From assembly GCA_023630585.1 (NCBI GenBank), contig CM042545.1, forward strand, positions 871,415 to 935,414: a stretch of 64,000 nucleotides of DNA. The letters run 5' to 3'. The DNA comes from Cranoglanis bouderius (lineage: Eukaryota > Chordata > Actinopteri > Siluriformes > Cranoglanididae). Below are positions 57,632-64,000 of this stretch, piece after piece (within the stretch, counting starts at the first letter, position 1; each line of letters starts with the position of its first letter). The position numbers and the translations under genes were made by a program. A model generated the notes under the pieces. That model was not told the origin of the DNA, did no database searches, and was given only the letters and a program-made list of their open reading frames with translations.

Positions 57632-58283
57632 TTTCCCAGTAGAACATGGCCCAGAGCATCACACTTCCTCCACCAGCTTGCCTTCTTCACATAGTGCATC
57701 CTGGTGCCATCTCTTCCCCAGTTAAGTGATGCACACACATCATGTCCACATGATGTAAAAAGAAACTGTGATTCATCAGACCAGGCCACCTTCTTCCATT
57801 GTTCCATGGTCCAGTTCTGATGCTCACGTGCCCATTGTAGGCACTTTCGGTGATTGACAGGGGTCAGCATGAGCACTCTGACAGGTCTGCAGCTAAGCAG
57901 TCCCTTCTACCAGCATTAACTTTTTACAGGACCAGATGGGCTAGCCTTCACTCCCCATGTGCATCAGTGAGCCTTGGGCACCCATGACCCTGTTGCCAGT
58001 TCACCGGTGGTCCTTCCTTGGACCACTTTTGGTAGGTACTAACCATTTACATTTATGGCATTTGGCAGACGCCCTTATCCAGAGCGACTTACATTTTTTT
58101 TTTTTTTTTTTTTTCATTTCTACATCTGAGCAGTTGACGGTTAAGTGCCTTGCTCAACGGCCCAACAGTGGCAGCTTGGTAGTGCTGGGGTTTGAATTTA
58201 TGACCTTCTGATCAGTAGCCCAATGTCTTAACCACTGAGCTACCACTGTATACTGGTAACACCCCACAAAACCTGCCATTTTA
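57632..58283 (-). pseudogene. Tc1-like transposase fragment, family I copy 2, with SINE insertion
   Basis: On the minus strand it reads LTPVNHRKCLQWAREHQNWT and KVAWSDESQFLFTSCGHDV, with the first catalytic Asp, then WRKCDALGHVLLGN. Upstream sequence ('ttggtaggtactaacc') matches copy 1 at about 17430-17450. It is interrupted by the SINE at 58047-58247 and resumes ('aacaccccacaaaacctgcc'). Confidence 0.75.
58047..58247 (-). mobile_element. tRNA-derived SINE inserted in a Tc1-like copy
   Basis: On the minus strand it begins CAGTGGTAGCTCAGTGGTTA, an A-box-like RNA polymerase III promoter, with a degraded B-box further in. The tail AAGTCGCTCTGGATAAGGGC matches the loop of the hairpin at 39937-40060. 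A T-run (58095-58114) interrupts it. Confidence 0.8.
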
Positions 58284-58320
58284 AAATAGGGTAAAAAGTG
58301 ATCCAAAATAATAAAAAATA

Positions 58321-59085
58321 TTGGAACATGTGACTGTCAGGACTGTCAAAATAAAGACCAGAGAACTATCTGTGGGAGAAAAGCAAGCCCTTATGAAGCT
58401 GAGAACAAAGGAAAAATTCAGAGTCAGAGATCACTGCCCAAGCATTGGGCATAGCCAATACAACAATTTGGAATGTCCTGAAAAAGAAAAAAAAACTACT
58501 GGTGTACTAACAACCAGACACTGAACAGGTCAGCCAAGCAAAACAAGAGCAGTTGATGACAGAAACATATTCAGAGCTGTGAAGAAAAATGCCAAAATAA
58601 CAGTCAGTGACCTCACCAATAACCTCCACAGGGCAGGCATCACAATCCACTGTTCGAAGAAGACTTACTGCAAAAATATAGAAGCCATACCACAAGATGC
58701 AAACCACTCATCAGCAGTAAGAGTCAGAAGGCCAGACTGGAATTCACAAAGAAATTGGTCACGTAAGGTGGAGGTAGTGTCATGGCATGGGCTTGCATGG
58801 CTGCTTCTGGAACGGGCTTACTAATGTTTATTGATGATGCTAAGGTGCTGGTAGCAGCAGAATGAATTCAGGAGTCTACAGAAACATCGTCTATAGAGAA
58901 ATACATCCAATCTAATTGGGAGGAACTTCATCATGCAGTAAGACAATGACCCAAAACACACTGCTGACAAAACAAAGGACTTCATCAGGGGAAAAAGTGA
59001 AAGGTTTCACACTGGCTGAATCAATCATCAGACCTTAACCAATTGAGCATGTATTTCACCTCCTGAACAGGAGACTGAAGGGAGA
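58321..59085 (+). pseudogene. Tc1-like transposase remnant, family N copy 2
   Basis: The frames show RNIFRAVKKNAKITVSDLTN, NLHRAGITIHCSKKTYCKNI, VMAWACMAASGTG and a degraded catalytic end (DLNQLSMYF) near 59040. It is parallel to copy 1 at 20070-20820 but more decayed, with many stops. Confidence 0.7.
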
Positions 59086-59099
59086 AACCCTACAAAATA

Positions 59100-59950
59100 C
59101 AACCCCAATTGCGAAAAAGTTGGGACAATATGGAAAATGCTAATAAAAACAAAGAGGAGTAATTTGTAAATGTACTTTGACTTGTATTTAAACAAAAAAA
59201 AAAAAGTATAAAGACAAGGTATTTGATGTGTTACCTAATCAACTGCATAGTTTTTTTGAAGATAAACGTTTATATTGAAATTGATGCGTGCAACACGTTC
59301 CAAAAAAGTTGGGACAGGGGCAATGTAGGACTAATAGCGATGTGACGAGTTGAAATAAGAAGGTGATGTGAAACAGGTGAGGCAATCGTCTAATCATAGT
59401 ATATAAGAAGCCTCCAAAAAAGGCCTAGTCCTTCAAGAGCAAGGATGGGTCGAGGCTCACCAATCTGCCAACAGATGCTTCAGCGAATAATCCAACACTT
59501 TGAGAACACTTTTACAAGCACATGGTTGCGTAAGCAGAGAGTGAGGGTGCTAACATGGCCTGCCTGCAGTCCTGACCTGTCTCCGATTGAGAATATGTGG
59601 TGCATTATGAAGCACAAAATAAGGCAGCGATGGATGAATGGGGGAAAATTCCTCTTGCTAAACTTAACCAAATGGTGTCTTCAGTGCCCAAACACTTAAT
59701 AAGTGTTATTAAAAGAAAAGGTGATGTTACACAGCGGTAAACAGTTGACTGTCCCAACTTTTTTGGAGTGTGTTGCAGTCATCAGATTTGAAATGAGTGT
59801 ATATTTTCAAAAATAAATTAAATTCACAAAGTAAAACATCAAATGTGTTAATAACGTGTTTTCAATATAGTACAGGGTGAGTTGAATTTTCAAATGACTC
59901 TTTTTGTTTGTTTTCTTTTTGCATTTTCCATACTGTCGAAATTGGGGTTG
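59100..59950 (+). mobile_element. Tc1-like element, family G copy 2, internally deleted (851 bp)
   Basis: The ends are CAACCCCAATTGCGAAAAAG and its inverted form, with TA at 59098-59099 and 59951-59952. Both terminal repeats are kept, each with a 'aaaaaagttgggac' inner repeat. The transposase is reduced to a short frame. Confidence 0.88.
59445..59699 (+). pseudogene. Deleted Tc1-like transposase, 84 codons open
   Basis: The start MGRGSPICQQMLQRIIQHFE is fused after FENT to the late catalytic block RVRVLTWPACSPDLSPIENM, removing about 190 residues with both catalytic Asp residues. The fused frame stays open for 84 codons, then shifts away from the family end (GDVTQR, near 59740). Confidence 0.82.
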
Positions 59951-60204
59951 TAAACAACAACTGAAAGAGACTGCAGTACAAGCCTGGGAAAACATCACAA
60001 AAGAAGAAGAAGAATGCAACAGTTTAGTGATGTCAGTGAGTCACAAGCTTGATGCTCAACTAAAAATTTGGTGGTCATGGTCTAAGTTGTGTCACAAATA
60101 TAAATTTAAATATCAGGAAATGAAAGCTGAAATTCTGATCTATAATCTCATATTCATCTTTTGATCTCAAATCCAAATGTCTCCAGTGTATAGCAAAACA
60201 AAAG

Positions 60205-61793
60205 AACTGTGGCCTGAACCATGAAAGCTGGTTTACAGGTGGTTAACCAGGTAAGATTCAGTTTAGTTTGTGCTAACCCTGGGTTTTAGGTACCACGAGC
60301 GGCTTGGCGTTTACCGGTATTCATCGCCATAGTAACTTACGCTCCACAGCTAACCTGCTCAGGTGTTCTGTCGATTCATGCTACCCATCGAGTTGTGCTA
60401 CTTAGCGGTTCTGCGCATGTGCAGACCCACATTTTTTTCTGTGTTACCACGCCCATAAATCTATGCAGCCTTGCGGTCTACACTTCAGCTGATGGTGAGA
60501 AATATCTTAAATCCTTTTTTCATTGTGTAATGAAAAATATTTGCGTATCTGTAAATATTTGCATGTACACACTGGCTTTCCAGCAGAATTTAGAAATTAG
60601 CTGATAATGGCATGTGTTCTGCTTCTTTAAACAAATGTAGCTCCTTATGAACTAGCAAACAGACACAATTATTTAAATTATATTATTCGATAATGTAACT
60701 GTCTCCAACGATCCCCACTTGGACACTCCAAGCTAGGGAGTGTCTCAGAAGTGCAAAATCCACAACAAATTTGGGTAAATATATGCATTATTCCATAAAA
60801 AAACGCTACAAACTTGATCCTTTTTACATGTGTAGTTTATGTTGGTAAATAGATTAAGTTTAGATTAAGACAAACTAAGACATAGGGTAGCATTTTTTTA
60901 ATAGGGTAGTGTGAATTGATGGACTCGCTATCGACTCGTGCTATGGTAGCAAAATCTGACAAGGTAGCACAAATTGGCAGAACACCGGGACAGGTTATGT
61001 TCTGGGTAAGAGAACGCAAACCCAACTTGGACCAATCAGCTGTGAGCAAAGTGACATGTAAGTGACCCAACTAATTCAATTTCTCAGCGCAAATTGTAAG
61101 AAGGGCACTTTTTAGGGATAGACAAAATCCCCTGATACCTACTTGCATGAAAGATATCGATTCATCTTCTTGAGCCGCACATTAAAAATCTGATGTGCTG
61201 AAGCTCTTACTCTGCCGCAGACTGTATGTTTTGCTTTGCGTTTTTTTGCAAGTGGTACATATTTGCATGCGGTGGCATTCCTGTCCTAATATATTTTCAC
61301 AAATGGGCATTTGTTTTAAATATTTAATTAAAACAATTTACATTTATATTAAAAGAAATTACATGAAATATGTTGGGGTTATAAGTTTTCAATCCGTTTA
61401 TTCTCATTGTGAGCCTATAAAAGTAAACTTGGGCATTTACACAATCAGCAGTGTTCCCGAGCTTTGGTAGCCGCAACGGTGTTGCTATTTGCGGTTAGTG
61501 TAGGTTTAAATTCCTCATATTTCCGCATAATAATTTCTTGCTCTTCAACCAGAAGTATGCTGCTTTTTTCCATTTTGAATGCTATTGGTTGCTTGGTGCC
61601 GACGTCACGCTTTTATGTGGATGTGCTCGTGGACTAATCATAGCTTAAGGATCAAAGCCTGAGTTGACAGAAAAAGTTGATAACCAGCGTCATGGTACCA
61701 ATAAAGACTGATTGGGTTGGTTTGGTTTTGTCAACTCGAAGCTAATCCCATAACCCTGAGTTTGTTCAATTACCTTCATGGTATAGGCCCCTG
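60205..61793. mobile_element. Possible non-autonomous DNA transposon
   Basis: The left end 'ggcctgaaccatgaaagc' and the right end, inverted, 'gggcctataccatgaagg' could be imperfect terminal inverted repeats of about 25 bp. The inner sequence has no transposase. The class (PIF/Harbinger-like?) is only a guess. Flanking duplications are not clear. Confidence 0.4.
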
Positions 61794-62454
61794 GTATGGA
61801 GTTAAATTTGTGCCAAAACTAAACAAACAAATACAGTCTGCTTTGCAAAGGAAAACTCAGCTCTCAAACAAACAGAAAGCGATTTGCAAATACAAACGGC
61901 AATTCTGGTATTTGCACAAATGTGTCGGCGCAGATTTTCTCACAAATGCAGCTGACCAACTTCCTCTTCCAAACCAACAGATGGCGCTATCGTTCAATTT
62001 ACACTAATCTCCCGCAATACAACACACATTACACCACAATAGAGTGCAGTAAATAGTTTTTTTGGTTAAATGCCTGAAATAAGGTCTGTGATTAACACAA
62101 GCTCAAGATATTTTCACGGTTTCTTCTGTGACATAAAATACATCAGTAATACCCCACTCATAATTTGGTTAAGCTTTTACATGTCTTGAAAAAGAGGTTG
62201 CTAACAAGTGGCTAAATGGAACTACAGAGGTCATCACGCCGAACAGGAAAACTCATCTACTACATCCTCGTTGTGTTTATAATCGCGCTCTTGCAAACTA
62301 TTTCAACTCAAACTTTCCAACTTATAGATTTATCAATTTATCAATATCAGTGTTTTTTGTTTGTTTTTTTTTCTTCAAATTGTAGTGCTATGAAGCTTAG
62401 TGGTTAGCTTAGACACTGAAGTCATGCAACTGTGGTCAGTGGCGTAGCGCACCC
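61794..62454. other. nrp1 intron sequence without recognised features
   Basis: AT-rich, with no exon-like splice pairs or repeat class seen. Confidence 0.5.
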
Positions 62455-62690
62455 AACCTGTAGCCCCCCCCCCGCCAAGCTGCCACTGTTGGGCACTTGA
62501 GCAAGGCCCTTAGCCCTCAACTGCTCCCTGGGCGCTGCAGCAAAAATAGCTGCCCACTGTTCCGGGTGTGTTCACGGTTTGTAGTGTGTGTGTTCACTAC
62601 TCACAACTCCTAATGTGTGTGCACTAACTTGGATGGATTAAATGCAGAGGACAAATTCCAAGTATGGATTACCATACATTGGCCTTCACA
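62455..62690 (+). mobile_element. SINE-like repeat
   Basis: 'gccaagctgccactgttggg' and 'gagcaaggccctta' match the body of the SINE tail at 39950-39985. The 3' part ('ggattaaatgcagaggacaa') is typical of fish SINE-type repeats. Confidence 0.6.
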
Positions 62691-62694
62691 TGTG

Positions 62695-63600
62695 ACTTTC
62701 ATATTGCCTTACGTCCATTTCTGCATTTTCACTGTTCACATGTAATTGGGGAATGGTTTGGTCAATCAAAAAGCTTTTGATAACTTTTTGCCAGAATGGT
62801 CTGAAGATTCGATTTTTGTGAAAATTGGATGAACGATCTAGGAAGAGTTTGGAAAAAGTAGCTTTTTAAAACATTTCAAAATGGCAGACAGGAAGTTCAG
62901 CCAACCATGGCATAATTGGTATCATTGTTCTCAGCATAAGCCAAGGAATCAATCAAGACCAGTCTCATGACAATTGACAAAAGTATTTAAAATAATTTTC
63001 AATTTTTCAAGGTGGCTCTGTCTTGAAACTTTTTGAGTGCCTTCGGGGCATGGTGCTGATGACACATAACGAATTTCTTAACAATATGCCAAATCGTTAG
63101 TAAAATACAGCATTTTACACCTAAATTCAATTTGACTCAATATGCCTGAAAGAATCTAAGGAGACAAGTTTTGTGATTTTATGACAAACCATTCAGAAGT
63201 TATAAGCATAAATGTGCTTTTTTCATATCTTGTGAACACTAGGTGGCGTTATTCCAAAACTGTGCACATACCTTCAAATTATGATGGCTATTACACACAC
63301 TAAGTTTGGTCTAAATACGCTAAAGTGTCATGGAGATATAGCCTCATGTCCATTTTTGCATGCTCACCTTCGAATTCTTTCGCATGTTATTCGAGAACGG
63401 TTTTTAATAACTTTTTGCCAGCGTGGTCTCAAGATGATCTCAGCCAATTTTGGTGAAAATTGGACGAACCATCTAGGACAAATTCTAAAAATAAATTTTT
63501 TTCAGATAATTCAAAATGGTGGAAATATTTTTATGACAGAAAATGACCATTTTATCATCGTAGAATTTTGTTTCTTGACCTTACGGTTCAAAAGTTCTTA
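62695..63600. repeat. GGGGCCAAGCACC-type repeat, copy 2 (inverted to copy 1)
   Basis: Long stretches correspond to the reverse complement of 2750-3330, for example 'ttttggtgaaaattggacga' and 'cactaggtggcgtt'. Non-coding. The terminal motif itself is not present here. Confidence 0.6.
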
Positions 63601-63604
63601 GCAT

Positions 63605-63854
63605 AATAACAGCCGCTGTCCTGGCGAAATCCCCCCACTGGCCCTTATCTATCATGGTCCTCTAATAATCTCCATCCCTGAATTGGCTACATCACTCTCC
63701 TCTCCTCTCCACCAATAGCTGGTGTGTGGTGGGCGTTCTGGCACACTATAGCTGCCGTCGCATCATCCAGGTGGATGCTACACACTGGTGGTGGCTGAGG
63801 AGATTTCCCCTCCATACTATGTAAAGCACTTTGAGTGTCTAGAAAAGCGCTATA
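63605..63854. repeat. SINE-like teleost repeat
   Basis: 'gcatcatccaggtggatgct' followed later by 'aaagcactttgagtgtctag' and 'aaaagcgctatata' is a phrase order I associate with widespread fish SINE-type repeats. The polarity and class are uncertain. Confidence 0.5.
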
Positions 63855-63856
63855 TA

Positions 63857-64000
63857 CAGCCGTGGCCAAAAGTTTTGAGAATGACACAAATATTAATTTT
63901 TACAAAGTCTGCTGCCTCAGTTTTTATGATGGCAATTTGCATATACTCCAGAATGTTATGAAGAGTGATCAGATGAATTGCAATTAATTTCAAAGTCGCT
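63857..64000. mobile_element. Tc1-like element, family D copy 2, left end (runs off window)
   Basis: CAGCCGTGGCCAAAAGTTTT follows TA at 63855-63856 and matches family D at 13237 for its first 70 bp. The gene lies beyond the window. Confidence 0.8.

Noticed and set aside
58180..58247. Possible tRNA gene on the minus strand
   Set aside because: It has the A- and B-box-like elements but no intact cloverleaf, and is followed by SINE body and tail.
53700..64000. Search for the nrp1 MAM-domain exon
   Set aside because: No minus-strand frame with MAM-type Cys or Trp motifs and splice sites was seen; the exon probably lies beyond the window.

Overview
This window is teleost fish nuclear DNA, probably otophysan or catfish-like (that placement is a guess). 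The signs are a gene-poor, AT-rich background, spliced vertebrate exons, many Tc1-like transposons with TA target duplications, tRNA-derived SINEs, L1- and I-type LINEs, a Ty3/gypsy element and long (TG)n, (TA)n and (GA)n tracts. There are no bacterial-style operons. Nearly every long open frame here belongs to a decayed transposase or retrotransposon.

Two host genes are visible, both on the minus strand, so transcription runs from high to low coordinates. At the left is the 5' part of integrin beta-1 (itgb1): a probable noncoding first exon ending at 23481 in a CpG-rich promoter region, the signal-peptide exon at 6422-6488, and the start of the cysteine-rich PSI exon at 1-44, which runs off the window. 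At 41538-41818 is the last coding exon of neuropilin-1 (nrp1), with the transmembrane helix and a cytoplasmic tail ending in a PDZ ligand. A 51-bp cassette exon of the same gene lies at 53628-53678. The order and orientation nrp1 then itgb1 match the human locus as I recall it, and this supports both calls.

Layout: 45-6421 is an itgb1 intron holding two Tc1-like elements and an unclassified repeat. 6489-23480 is the first itgb1 intron, a dense and nested set of Tc1-like elements of at least seven families plus a solo LTR and an L1-like fragment. About 23480-24140 is the putative itgb1 promoter. 24443-29317 is a structurally complete but coding-dead L1-like LINE with a 10-bp target duplication. 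29318-41537 is the intergenic space, with more Tc1 copies, an I-clade LINE fragment and a perfect 40-bp inverted repeat around a SINE tail. 41819-53627 is the last nrp1 intron, mostly a gypsy element that carries two later insertions and has lost reverse transcriptase. 53679-64000 is the next nrp1 intron with further Tc1-like, SINE and other repeats; no further nrp1 exon was found by eye.

I see no CRISPR, operon or new defence-type system. The most interesting host features are a tandem NAGNAG acceptor on the nrp1 transmembrane exon whose pyrimidine tract is a microsatellite, the symmetric 51-bp nrp1 cassette exon, and the perfect 40-bp hairpin. The most interesting mobile-element features are a Tc1 subfamily sharing a deletion of its native start codon, a fold-back Tc1 derivative, and a gypsy element without reverse transcriptase.
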